Of a stretch of DNA of 6,456 nt, positions 1 through 5,394 are shown piece after piece. The notes beneath the pieces are model-generated. The model was not told the origin of the DNA. It ran no database searches and was given only the letters and a program-made list of their open reading frames with translations. Positions within the stretch are counted from its first letter, which is position 1. Each line of letters begins with the position of its first letter. The translations under genes and the position numbers were made by a program. The DNA is from Anaerolineae bacterium (GTDB lineage Bacteria > Chloroflexota > Anaerolineae > 4572-78 > J111), in contig JAGRBY010000416.1 in the NCBI GenBank assembly GCA_020433835.1, forward strand, positions 1 to 6,456. The letters run 5' to 3'.

Positions 1-154
1 CTTGGGCAACAAAGGCGCTTTCGGCCGTATCATGGTCGGTTATAGCAATGACACTTAAATCGGTTTCAGAGGCGATGTATTCGACCATCTCTTCAGGAGT
101 CATAATACCATCGCTGTAGGTTGTATGCATGTGGGTATCGGCTTTGCTAAACAT
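1..154 (-). CDS. PHP-domain metal-dependent phosphoesterase, N-terminal part
   Basis: The gene is cut off by the left edge of the window; only its first 51 codons are visible. The protein opens MFSKADTHMHTTYSDG, the classic PHP (polymerase and histidinol phosphatase) motif I, with the HxH metal ligands at H8 and H10. Motif II follows as AITDHDT at about residues 39-45. PHP enzymes use a cluster of two or three metal ions to hydrolyse phosphoesters. Family members include histidinol-phosphatase, the 3'-5' exonuclease part of DNA polymerases, and the YciV/RNase AM type, which this opening most resembles. The ATG at 154-152 is the first start after an in-frame TAA upstream. A GAGAAGG Shine-Dalgarno lies only 2 nt from it, which is short but usable. 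Family assignment is secure from the two motifs; substrate cannot be set without the remainder. Confidence 0.88.
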   Translation of the reverse strand, partial: MFSKADTHMHTTYSDGIMTPEEMVEYIASETDLSVIAITDHDTAESAFVAQ

Positions 155-559
155 ATCCTTCTCGCTTGTTACAGGTTACATACGTATTGGGTAGAATTAA
201 ACGAAAGGACTTCGGAAGCCAAACAAATCATATTTTGAGGATAAGAGCAAGTTACAATCAAAACAAGTTGGTATTGAATAAGCAGTGGCTTCCGAAGTTT
301 CTCTCTTCGTACTTAAACTATAGCAATATCTTCGCAGAATTCTATGGGAATAATGTATGAATCGAGTTAGAGTGTGTGTGGAGAAGTATAGAAAGAATAG
401 ATTTGTGTTAAGGTTTAGTTAAGCAGAGTTGCAGGGTAGCAAGGTTGCAGGATAGCAGAGTTGCAGGGTAGCAGGGTTGCACATCACATGGATGTATGTC
501 TTGTAACCTTGACACCTTGTAGCTTTGCAACCTTGCAACTCTGTAACTTTGCCTCCCTG
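155..559. other. Gene-free intergenic stretch
   Basis: I see no credible gene between the PHP start and the methyltransferase stop. The one open frame (166-360, plus strand) starts with TTG, has no ribosome-binding site, runs through the 13-bp inverted repeat and encodes nothing recognisable. The two minus-strand genes have the same orientation, so the leader of the PHP gene and the tail of the methyltransferase gene share this gap. Its right third is the octamer inverted array. Confidence 0.6.
209..298. repeat. 13-bp perfect inverted repeat upstream of the PHP gene
   Basis: ACTTCGGAAGCCA at 209-221 recurs as its exact reverse complement at 286-298, separated by 64 nt. The left arm lies about 55 nt upstream of the PHP start codon. 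It could be a pair of operator half-sites or the base of a long stem-loop in the leader. No protein partner can be inferred. Confidence 0.7.
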
Positions 560-563
560 CTAC
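422..563. repeat. Inverted array of degenerate octamers (large potential hairpin)
   Basis: The left arm (422-481) is built from octamers such as TTGCAGGG and TAGCAAGG, giving a clean 16-bp period (units at 429, 445 and 461, then a partial). Positions 422-449 and 454-481 match at 27 of 28 bases. The right arm (500-563) contains eight octamers of the complementary type (CTTGTAAC, TTTGCAAC, CTTGCAAC, CCTGCTAC and others). The 18-nt centre continues the pairing, because ACATC at 481-485 faces GATGT at 491-495. The whole unit could fold into an imperfect ~140-nt hairpin. It touches the 3' end of the methyltransferase gene, whose TAG stop (562-560) lies in the last octamer, so it may act as a transcript 3' end. 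It has no T-tract of an intrinsic terminator. Confidence 0.8.
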
Positions 564-1177
564 TTTTTGTAGGCCCATAAAACATACAAGGGATCTACAT
601 CGTCGTGGCCCGGCTTGTAGCGAGCTTCAACATCGCTCCAGCCGCTTGACTCGGCCAGGTAGTGGCTGACCAAGCTTATATGCTGCTCGTCATCAGTACC
701 GCGCCAAACAGCGACGGCTTTGCTGGGGAAACAACGGTTTGAAAAGGAGATAATAAACGGGGCGTTCGATTTTAACACGCGGTTAACCTCGGTAAAAATC
801 TCGATGGGGCGCGTAAGGTACTGCACCGATACAGTACACATCACGGCATCAAACTGTTCATCATCGAAAGGAAGGGCGGGGGTTTGGTTGAGGTTATGAA
901 CCACAATCTCGTTAAGTTGAGGATTGTCGGCCATTTCATCACGGTTCATCCCCAGTCCGGTCACGTGGGCAGACAGCAGCGTATCAGGCAGATGGGTGCG
1001 CCAACTGCTCATCAAATCGAGATAGGTACCACCGGGCGGCAGCAGTTGGCCGAATATCTGGCTCAGGGCGGCAATGGCTTCAGCATCAATATGAACAACT
1101 TTGCGGGGCATATTGTAAAAGTAGCGGTCATCGCTATTATCTTGCCGTTGAAAGTATTCGGGCGGGAATAGGGTCAT
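560..1177 (-). CDS. Class I SAM-dependent methyltransferase
   Basis: This 205-residue protein has the order of a Methyltransf_11-type Rossmann fold. Motif I is YLDLMSSW (52-59), followed by VTGLGMN (72-78). The acidic core FDDEQFDAVMCTVSVQYL spans 104-121, and the post-motif strand RVLKSNAPFIISFSNRCFP spans 133-151. I recognise the combination of an N-terminal PPEYFQR, LDLMSSW with a following HLP, GMN, NPQL and SFSNRCFP as a subfamily of short stand-alone methyltransferases known from cyanobacteria and plants. The usual GxGxG loop is replaced by LMSSW in this subfamily. The methyl acceptor is unknown. The protein appears full length. The ATG at 1177 is preferred; an in-frame TTG directly before it (1180) would add one residue. 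No good Shine-Dalgarno is visible. The stop codon falls inside the neighbouring octamer repeat. Confidence 0.9.
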   Translation of the reverse strand: MTLFPPEYFQRQDNSDDRYFYNMPRKVVHIDAEAIAALSQIFGQLLPPGGTYLDLMSSWRTHLPDTLLSAHVTGLGMNRDEMADNPQLNEIVVHNLNQTPALPFDDEQFDAVMCTVSVQYLTRPIEIFTEVNRVLKSNAPFIISFSNRCFPSKAVAVWRGTDDEQHISLVSHYLAESSGWSDVEARYKPGHDDVDPLYVLWAYKK

Positions 1178-1273
1178 CAAATTAGTCGCTTATGTTCACA
1201 ATTAGGCCCTATTTTTGAGTATTTACAACTACAAGAGTAGAATACCGTCATTCTTGATGCGGTGTCAAAAGAA

Positions 1274-1310
1274 GGTAATTGGTAAATACCTATCACCATT
1301 ACAATTTACC
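1274..1310. repeat. Small imperfect palindrome of the GGTAATTGGTAA type
   Basis: GGTAATTGGTAA at 1274-1285 pairs imperfectly with TTACAATTTACC at 1299-1310. The words resemble the core of the two longer elements at 1584-1731 and 3219-3353, so this may be a decayed relative. It lies in the divergent spacer between the methyltransferase and the small ORF at 1390. Confidence 0.5.
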
Positions 1311-1372
1311 GCATATCAATACTAATCTATAAAAAAATATTATAGCGATTTCGCATCAGCCATATTAAAAAT

Positions 1373-1380
1373 GAGAGGAA
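1373..1380 (+). promoter_or_regulatory. Ribosome-binding site for the 65-aa ORF
   Basis: GAGAGGAA is a purine-rich Shine-Dalgarno with a 9-nt gap to the ATG at 1390. It favours the 1390 frame over the overlapping ATG at 1371, which begins a different reading frame and has no upstream site of its own. Confidence 0.5.
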
Positions 1381-1389
1381 AATCGACCC

Positions 1390-1587
1390 ATGGTGGCTCG
1401 CCAACGATGCAAAAAGCTGTTACTCATTCTGTTGCTGGCTATTTCTTACTGGCTCGCTATTGCTGCGCTACCTGCCTTCCACGCGCTCGACCTGCCCGAT
1501 TATCATCTCCCCTTACCAGGCTTCGACTTGACGGCTCCCCAATCGCCTTTGCTTGATCCCGCTTTACCCATTTCTACCGTTGTTTAG
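1390..1587 (+). CDS. Small hydrophobic-headed hypothetical protein (65 aa)
   Basis: I do not recognise this protein. It begins MVARQRCKK and is followed by a strongly hydrophobic run, LLLILLLAISYWLAIAALPA (about residues 10-29), which fits a signal peptide or a single membrane anchor. The rest (30-65) is proline- and leucine-rich, with DYHLPLPGFDL followed by further proline-spaced hydrophobics, and carries almost no charge. GAGAGGAA at 1373-1380 gives a good Shine-Dalgarno 9 nt before the ATG, which favours real translation. The TAG stop (1585-1587) overlaps the first bases of the repeat copy at 1584, so the original C-terminus may have been changed by repeat insertion. Length and lack of homology make this a moderate call; it could also be a chance frame. 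Confidence 0.45.
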   Translation: MVARQRCKKLLLILLLAISYWLAIAALPAFHALDLPDYHLPLPGFDLTAPQSPLLDPALPISTVV

Positions 1588-1731
1588 GAATGAAAATTAA
1601 TTAACTACGCAATTCTGTCGGGTAAATAGTAATTGGTAACTGGTAATTAGAGACTGGGGATTGAATAACCAATTACCATTTACTAATTACCTAAATGCAA
1701 ATGCGGAAGTTATTGTATTCACGATCCTTAG
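1584..1731. repeat. Palindrome-cored intergenic repeat, copy 1
   Basis: This 148-bp element matches copy 2 (3219-3353) in direct orientation along its whole length. Both begin TTAGGAATGA, share CAATTCTGTCGGGTAA, and end TTCACGATCCTTAG. The core is an inverted repeat: arms 1621-1643 and 1669-1691 match at 20 of 23 positions around a 25-nt loop. It carries no coding capacity and resembles a MITE or REP-type element. Copy 2 lacks about 15 bp that are present here next to the loop. No flanking target-site duplication is evident. Confidence 0.8.
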
Positions 1732-1733
1732 TA

Positions 1734-1756
1734 ACACCCTATAATTTGAAGGGTGT
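1734..1756. terminator. Possible 3'-end hairpin of the duplicated membrane-protein gene
   Basis: ACACCCT (1734-1740) and AGGGTGT (1750-1756) form a perfect 7-bp stem with a 9-nt loop, 47 nt beyond the stop codon of the minus-strand gene that ends at 1803. No T-run follows in either direction, so this is only a weak candidate for an intrinsic terminator. It could instead protect the transcript end. Confidence 0.35.
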
Positions 1757-1802
1757 GTCCACGGCAAAATCAAGTTTGTCTTACAATAATGTCTAAACGA
1801 AG

Positions 1803-3149
1803 TTATCGCCGTTCCTGTCTGGCGAAGATATCGGTCCAATCGAGTTCTGAGTCGCCGGTTGGTACGGTTGAACGGGCGGGTTCGAATAGGCCGAGATGCG
1901 TCTGGATGGCTTGTACGCGCTCGGCGCGTTTCTTTTCATCAAAGAGATTGAGCGGATTGAAGTAGGCGATAATCAATCTCAGCAGCTTGACGGTGCTGTC
2001 GACAATATTCCAAATTGCGGTTGTGATCGTCTCCTGTCGAAAGCCCGCTGCCCACCCCAGAACGATTTGCAGCATAATCACCGCCGGAGCATCGACAAAA
2101 GGCGCGGTTGAGCCACTAAAAGCCCGATCCAGAGTCAAATACCCCACCGCGATGAGCATATACATCGCTAACCCCAACGAAAAGCCGATTACCGGCTGAA
2201 TAAGATAGGCCATCAAGTAATTTAGATGAAAATCTTGTTTGATAGAGACGTGATGCGCCATATCGTTGAGTTGCTTGACCACACCACCCACACCCCCGGC
2301 CGCGGCCACCGGCAGCGACGCTACAATGAGGGTGACGGCGGTTCGGCTGCTGTCGGCGAGAGAAGCCAACACGCGCCAGCCAACCACAAATGCCGCCAGC
2401 GACGCTACAAACCATAGCATGCCATAAATGATAATGAAAACCCCCCAGGTATAAGACCAGCGCATGAGGCGCATACGCTGATAGTACCAAGCCTTGTAAT
2501 AAAAGGGATCGTTTTCATCCAGGGCATCGACATCCACAGCAGCATCTTCTGTTGTCTTTACCTGGCCCGATATCGCTCCTCCCTTGCCCAGCGCCTTGAT
2601 TTGCTTTAAGGCCCAGTCTTGGTAGAAACCGGCAATCCAGGCCAACAAAATTTGTAAAGCCACAAACGCAGGCGAGCGAAATGTATCGCTGAAAGCAGTG
2701 CCCAGCGTGCCAAAAAACTCCCCAAACGGGGCAAAAAGATTAGAGAAGGAGAGGCTGGCCAACAGCGTATCAAAGCTGTCCATAAAATCAATAATAATTG
2801 CCCCCGGCACGGCTACAAGGTACAACGTCACAATACCTACGACCAACCCGATTAGCGGCTGGAACAGATAGGCAGAAACCGACTGATGTTGAAAATCATG
2901 CTGGAGCGCGAGATGATGATACAGCCGACTCAACATCGCCGTGGTGCTGCCGATACTCGCCGCCAGCGCCACGGTCCAGGTAGCCACAGCCAGTACCAGC
3001 ACCAGGCTATCACCGGGTGGAATGACGCGGTCGGTAACCAAAAAACCGAGCAGCAGAGCAACCAGCCACAGCACGCCGTAAATAAAAATCAACACACCAC
3101 GCGGGTAAGTACGGTTAATCCGTTGTTTCGAGATATCGACAATAACCAT
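1803..3149 (-). CDS. Internally duplicated multi-pass membrane protein of unknown function
   Basis: This 448-residue protein is not one I can name. It consists of two homologous halves, about residues 17-182 and 236-378, joined by a charged linker (189-230) rich in Asp, Glu and Lys. Matching blocks are IYGVLWLVA (23-31) with IYGMLWFVA (241-249), HHLALQHDF (78-86) with HHVSIKQDF (299-307), AYLFQPLIG (93-101) with AYLIQPVIG (314-322), and LQILLAWIAGF (165-175) with LQIVLGWAAGF (360-370). Each half has roughly four hydrophobic segments, so about eight membrane passes are expected. The C-terminal ~60 residues are polar and probably cytoplasmic. The start is firm, with AGGAGA 5 nt upstream and a good promoter. 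The gene is flanked by two direct copies of the same repeat. Transport or a structural role is possible but unsupported. Confidence 0.82.
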   Translation of the reverse strand: MVIVDISKQRINRTYPRGVLIFIYGVLWLVALLLGFLVTDRVIPPGDSLVLVLAVATWTVALAASIGSTTAMLSRLYHHLALQHDFQHQSVSAYLFQPLIGLVVGIVTLYLVAVPGAIIIDFMDSFDTLLASLSFSNLFAPFGEFFGTLGTAFSDTFRSPAFVALQILLAWIAGFYQDWALKQIKALGKGGAISGQVKTTEDAAVDVDALDENDPFYYKAWYYQRMRLMRWSYTWGVFIIIYGMLWFVASLAAFVVGWRVLASLADSSRTAVTLIVASLPVAAAGGVGGVVKQLNDMAHHVSIKQDFHLNYLMAYLIQPVIGFSLGLAMYMLIAVGYLTLDRAFSGSTAPFVDAPAVIMLQIVLGWAAGFRQETITTAIWNIVDSTVKLLRLIIAYFNPLNLFDEKKRAERVQAIQTHLGLFEPARSTVPTGDSELDWTDIFARQERR

Positions 3150-3154
3150 AGCAG

Positions 3155-3160
3155 TCTCCT
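3155..3160 (-). promoter_or_regulatory. Ribosome-binding site of the duplicated membrane-protein gene
   Basis: On the minus strand this reads AGGAGA, a near-perfect Shine-Dalgarno, with 5 nt to the ATG at 3149-3147. It fixes the start codon. Confidence 0.75.
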
Positions 3161-3176
3161 ATTTCGACTTATGTAC

Positions 3177-3204
3177 AGTATAACAGGATTCAGTGCTGAG
3201 TAAA
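3177..3204 (-). promoter_or_regulatory. Sigma-70-type extended -10 promoter for the duplicated membrane-protein gene
   Basis: Read on the minus strand: -35 TTTACT (3204-3199), a 16-nt spacer, and -10 TATACT (3182-3177) preceded by TG one base upstream (TGTTATACT). This is an extended -10 element that can compensate for the weak -35. Transcription would start near 3170, leaving a leader of about 20 nt before the ATG at 3149. Repeat copy 2 begins only 15 bp upstream of the -35 box. Confidence 0.6.
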
Positions 3205-3218
3205 AGTTAAAGCGTCAA

Positions 3219-3353
3219 TTAGGAATGAGAAGTAATTAACTTACCCAATTCTGTCGGGTAATTAGTAATTGGTAATTGGAGATTGAATGCCTAATTACCA
3301 TTTACTATTTACCCAAATTCAAATGTGGATGTTATTTAATTCACGATCCTTAG
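3219..3353. repeat. Palindrome-cored intergenic repeat, copy 2
   Basis: This 135-bp element is the direct-orientation partner of copy 1 (1584-1731). Its palindromic core has arms 3256-3279 and 3291-3314 that match at 21 of 24 positions around an 11-nt loop, giving a tighter hairpin than copy 1. An open frame of 67 codons that begins inside it (3287) looks spurious. The two copies enclose the duplicated membrane-protein gene with its promoter and tail. Confidence 0.8.
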
Positions 3354-3634
3354 ATGCGTTTCATAGAGGCAGCGAATATATTAAATTTGATAATTTACCG
3401 ATAGGGTGGGGGCAGACAGTCTCCAGGCGCAACGACAGCGAGAATGAAAATAGTTTGGAGCGACAAAGCTTGCTTTGTCATCATGGCTGAGGCGGCTAGG
3501 GGTTCAGGATCTTCATTTTCTTCAACGCAGCGGCGATTTTAACGTGCCTCAAATAGAAATATCCCGGTCAATCGAAAATTTATGTCGGCCAACTCTGGAA
3601 TTGCGTCTGTCACCTTAGACATTATGAGGGACAA
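3354..3634. other. Intergenic stretch without recognisable gene
   Basis: Between repeat copy 2 and the heptad-repeat ORF I find no credible gene on either strand. A small perfect hairpin is present, with stem GACAAAG (3462-3468), loop CTTG and stem CTTTGTC (3473-3479). No T-run follows, so it is not a convincing terminator. The last part (about 3520-3634) must hold any promoter of the heptad-repeat ORF, but I see no clear -35/-10 pair. Confidence 0.5.
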
Positions 3635-3961
3635 ATGAACAATTATGTGAGTCACAGCATGAATTATGTGAGTCAACTCAATTATTATTTAAGACGCGCC
3701 AATTGTTATTTAAGACGCGCCAACTATTATTTAAAACAAGCAAATTATTATTTAAGACGCGCCAATTATTATTTAAGAGTTCAAACGTATTATATGAGTC
3801 AACCCAATTATTATTTAAGACGCGCCAATTGTTATTTAAGACGCGCCAATTATTATTTAAAACAACGCAACGATTATATCAATGGTCAAATTAATTTTGT
3901 GAGTCATCGCCGCGATTATATAAACGGCCAGAGGCATTTCATGAGGCGACTCGCCCATTAA
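3635..3961 (+). CDS. Heptapeptide-repeat protein (15 tandem NYYLRRA-like units)
   Basis: I do not recognise this 108-residue protein. Residues 2-106 are 15 consecutive heptads with no insertion or deletion, and only Met1 and the final Ala-His lie outside. The consensus is N-Y-Y-L-R-R-A. Position 3 is always Tyr or Phe and position 4 is always Leu, Val, Met or Ile; position 5 is mostly Arg, Lys or Ser. The central units are nearly identical in DNA, while the ends have diverged (NDYINGQ, INFVSHR, RHFMRRL) yet keep the aromatic-aliphatic pair. That pattern suggests protein-level constraint rather than DNA repetition alone. The product is very basic, tyrosine-rich, and has no signal peptide or long hydrophobic segment. 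GAGGG at 3626-3630 gives a Shine-Dalgarno 4 nt before the ATG. Core units are about one third G+C with TTA leucine codons, unlike the neighbours. A non-coding direct-repeat array is the main alternative. Confidence 0.5.
   Translation: MNNYVSHSMNYVSQLNYYLRRANCYLRRANYYLKQANYYLRRANYYLRVQTYYMSQPNYYLRRANCYLRRANYYLKQRNDYINGQINFVSHRRDYINGQRHFMRRLAH
3638..3952 (+). repeat. 21-bp tandem repeat array, 15 units
   Basis: Fifteen consecutive 21-bp units start every 21 nt from 3638. The core unit reads AATTATTATTTAAG followed by ACGCGCC, and is best preserved from 3680 to 3868. Units 2-5 (3659-3742) recur as units 8-11 (3785-3868) with 76 of 84 bases identical, which indicates a block duplication of 126-bp offset. 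The unit spacing equals two turns of B-DNA, so protein-binding iterons would also fit geometrically. No replication initiator gene is nearby. Confidence 0.85.
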
Positions 3962-4211
3962 GCCTGTCGGATGCCGTATTGTGAGCGCTATTGCGAGCAG
4001 GAGTTCTCACGTTAGCCATAAGATGGGGCCGGTTTTTGCTATGGGGTTGAGAAAGCCGCTCAAAGACGCAGCTAACGATGGTGTTTAGCTACCCTCTGTA
4101 AGGAAATGGGCGTCATTTAAGGCCATAGTGAGAATTGCATGGGGTGAGGATAGATTGACAAAACCGGCAACGACGTGTAAAAGTAGCCAAAACGTAACGG
4201 ATTTGATACCC
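3962..4211. other. Leader region between the heptad-repeat ORF and tgt
   Basis: No gene is seen here. A 6-bp inverted repeat, GTTAGC (4011-4016) with GCTAAC (4071-4076), encloses weaker internal pairings such as CCATA (4016-4020) with TATGG (4040-4044), so a structured RNA is conceivable but not demonstrated. An upstream GTG (4128) is in frame with tgt, but a promoter within 4155-4183 makes that start unlikely. Confidence 0.4.
4155..4183 (+). promoter_or_regulatory. Probable sigma-70 promoter of tgt
   Basis: TTGACA (4155-4160) is a perfect -35 box, followed by a 17-nt spacer and TAAAAG (4178-4183), a 4-of-6 match to the -10 box. Transcription would begin around 4190, giving a leader of roughly 20 nt to the ATG at 4212. 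It lies inside the longer in-frame extension that starts at 4128, which argues that the extension is not translated. Confidence 0.55.
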
Positions 4212-5351
4212 ATGACTTTTTCTTTTGAATGTTTAGCTCAAGACAACCACACCCACGCCCGAGCAGGCGTAATCCATACTCCCCACGGCGATATCCCGAC
4301 GCCTGTTTTCGCTCCGGTAGGAACGCAGGCTACGGTAAAAACACTAACTCCCGGCGATTTACACGATCTCGGTGCCACCTTGATTTTGGCCAATACCTAT
4401 CACCTTTATTTACGGCCCGGCCCCGATTTAATTGCTGACTTTGGCGGTCTGCACCATTTTATGCAGTGGCATGGCCCTATTTTGACCGACTCCGGCGGCT
4501 TTCAGGTTTTTAGCCTGGAGAGCTTGCGCGACATTGATGAGGATGGCGTTACCTTTCGCTCACATCTCGACGGCTCCAAACATCGCTTTACGCCGGAGCG
4601 AGTGATCGCCATCCAAGAAAAACTGGGGGCCGACATCATTATGGCGTTTGATGAATGTCCACCGCCTGAAGATTACGCTTACAATATCGAGGCGCTCGAC
4701 CGCACCCATCGCTGGGCCGAACGGTGTCGACAGGCTCAACAGCGATCCGACCAGGCCCTGTACGGCATTGTTCAAGGCGGCATCTTCCCCGACCTGCGGG
4801 TGCAAAGCGCCGAGTTTCTAACCGGCCTCGATTTTCCGGGGTATGCCATCGGCGGGTTGAGCGTGGGCGAATCGAAAGCCGATATGCACGCCATGCTCGA
4901 TGTGCTGCATCCGGTTTTGCCGGCCCACAAACCGCGCTATCTTATGGGCGTCGGCAGCCCGGAGGATCTGTTCGAGTGCGTGGCGCGTGGCATCGACCAA
5001 TTCGACTGTGTGCTGCCAACGCGTATTGCTCGCAACGGGGCGGTTTTTACACCCAACGGGCGGGTTAACCTGCGCAACGCGCGCTTCGCCGCTGACAAAA
5101 ACCCTATCGATGCCAACTGCACCTGTTACACCTGCCGCACCTTCAGCCTGGCCTATCTGCGCCATCTGATTATTGCCAAAGAAACACTGGCGCTGCGCCT
5201 TACCACTATTCACAATCTTCATTTTATGCTCGATACAATGCGACGCATTCGCCAATCGATTCTCGATGGTAGTTTTGCGGCTTATAAAGACAATTTTTTG
5301 CGCAAGTATGAGGCAGTAGCCGAGGAAAATCGCGGCCAGCGGAAGGCATAG
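4212..5351 (+). CDS. tgt: Queuine/preQ1 tRNA-guanine transglycosylase
   Basis: The cytoplasmic enzyme exchanges guanine-34 in the anticodon of tRNAs for Asp, Asn, His and Tyr for preQ1, the committed tRNA step of queuosine synthesis in bacteria. With the ATG at 4212 the protein has 379 residues, the usual length. All hallmarks are present: TPVFAPVGTQATVK (30-43), LTDSGGFQVF (91-100) with the general acid/base Asp93, AFDECPP (145-151), GIVQGG (185-190), GGLSVGE (214-220), and FDCVLPTRIARNG (264-276) with the nucleophile Asp265. The zinc site is Cys303, Cys305, Cys308 and His334. The C303-to-H334 spacing equals that in the well-studied Zymomonas enzyme. The next gene downstream is uppP, on the same strand after 147 nt; queA is not in view. 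An upstream in-frame GTG (4128) would add 28 non-conserved residues and is disfavoured by the promoter at 4155-4183. Confidence 0.97.
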   Translation: MTFSFECLAQDNHTHARAGVIHTPHGDIPTPVFAPVGTQATVKTLTPGDLHDLGATLILANTYHLYLRPGPDLIADFGGLHHFMQWHGPILTDSGGFQVFSLESLRDIDEDGVTFRSHLDGSKHRFTPERVIAIQEKLGADIIMAFDECPPPEDYAYNIEALDRTHRWAERCRQAQQRSDQALYGIVQGGIFPDLRVQSAEFLTGLDFPGYAIGGLSVGESKADMHAMLDVLHPVLPAHKPRYLMGVGSPEDLFECVARGIDQFDCVLPTRIARNGAVFTPNGRVNLRNARFAADKNPIDANCTCYTCRTFSLAYLRHLIIAKETLALRLTTIHNLHFMLDTMRRIRQSILDGSFAAYKDNFLRKYEAVAEENRGQRKA

Positions 5352-5394
5352 AAAACTCAAATTATCCTCTAATATTACTCTTAGGTTTTGCTAA

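Noticed and set aside
166..360. 64-codon plus-strand open frame
   Set aside because: TTG start without a ribosome-binding site, runs through the 13-bp inverted repeat, and shows no recognisable features.
884..1171. 95-codon frame opposite the methyltransferase
   Set aside because: It lies fully antisense to a gene with clear family motifs and is a by-product of its codon usage.
1584..3353. Composite transposon or insertion sequence
   Set aside because: Two direct repeats are present, but no transposase gene or clear target-site duplication is visible, so only repeat elements are annotated.
3287..3490. 67-codon plus-strand open frame
   Set aside because: It begins inside the palindromic core of repeat copy 2, has no ribosome-binding site and a composition without any family character.
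3638..3952. CRISPR array
   Set aside because: The 21-bp units are contiguous with no spacers, have no dyad symmetry, and no cas genes are nearby.
3638..3952. Iteron-type replication origin
   Set aside because: Unit length and AT content would fit, but there is no initiator gene, no DnaA-box cluster, and the surrounding genes are chromosomal. It is kept only as an alternative reading.
4075..4112. A preQ1-I riboswitch just upstream of tgt, suggested by TAGCTACCCTCT followed by GTAA
   Set aside because: The string resembles the preQ1-I loop and 3' P1 strand and sits before a queuosine gene. However, P1 would be GATGG/CCCTC with a T-C mismatch, and the required A-rich tail ending in CTA, which makes the pseudoknot, is missing (the tail reads GTAAGGAAATGGG). 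A covariance-model search with the preQ1-I family would settle it.
4128..4211. 28-residue N-terminal extension of Tgt from a GTG start
   Set aside because: The residues are unlike any Tgt N-terminus, the enzyme already has its usual length from 4212, and a good promoter lies within the extension.
4818..5360. 180-codon minus-strand frame opposite tgt
   Set aside because: Antisense to the catalytic and zinc-binding part of a well-conserved enzyme; no independent evidence of translation.
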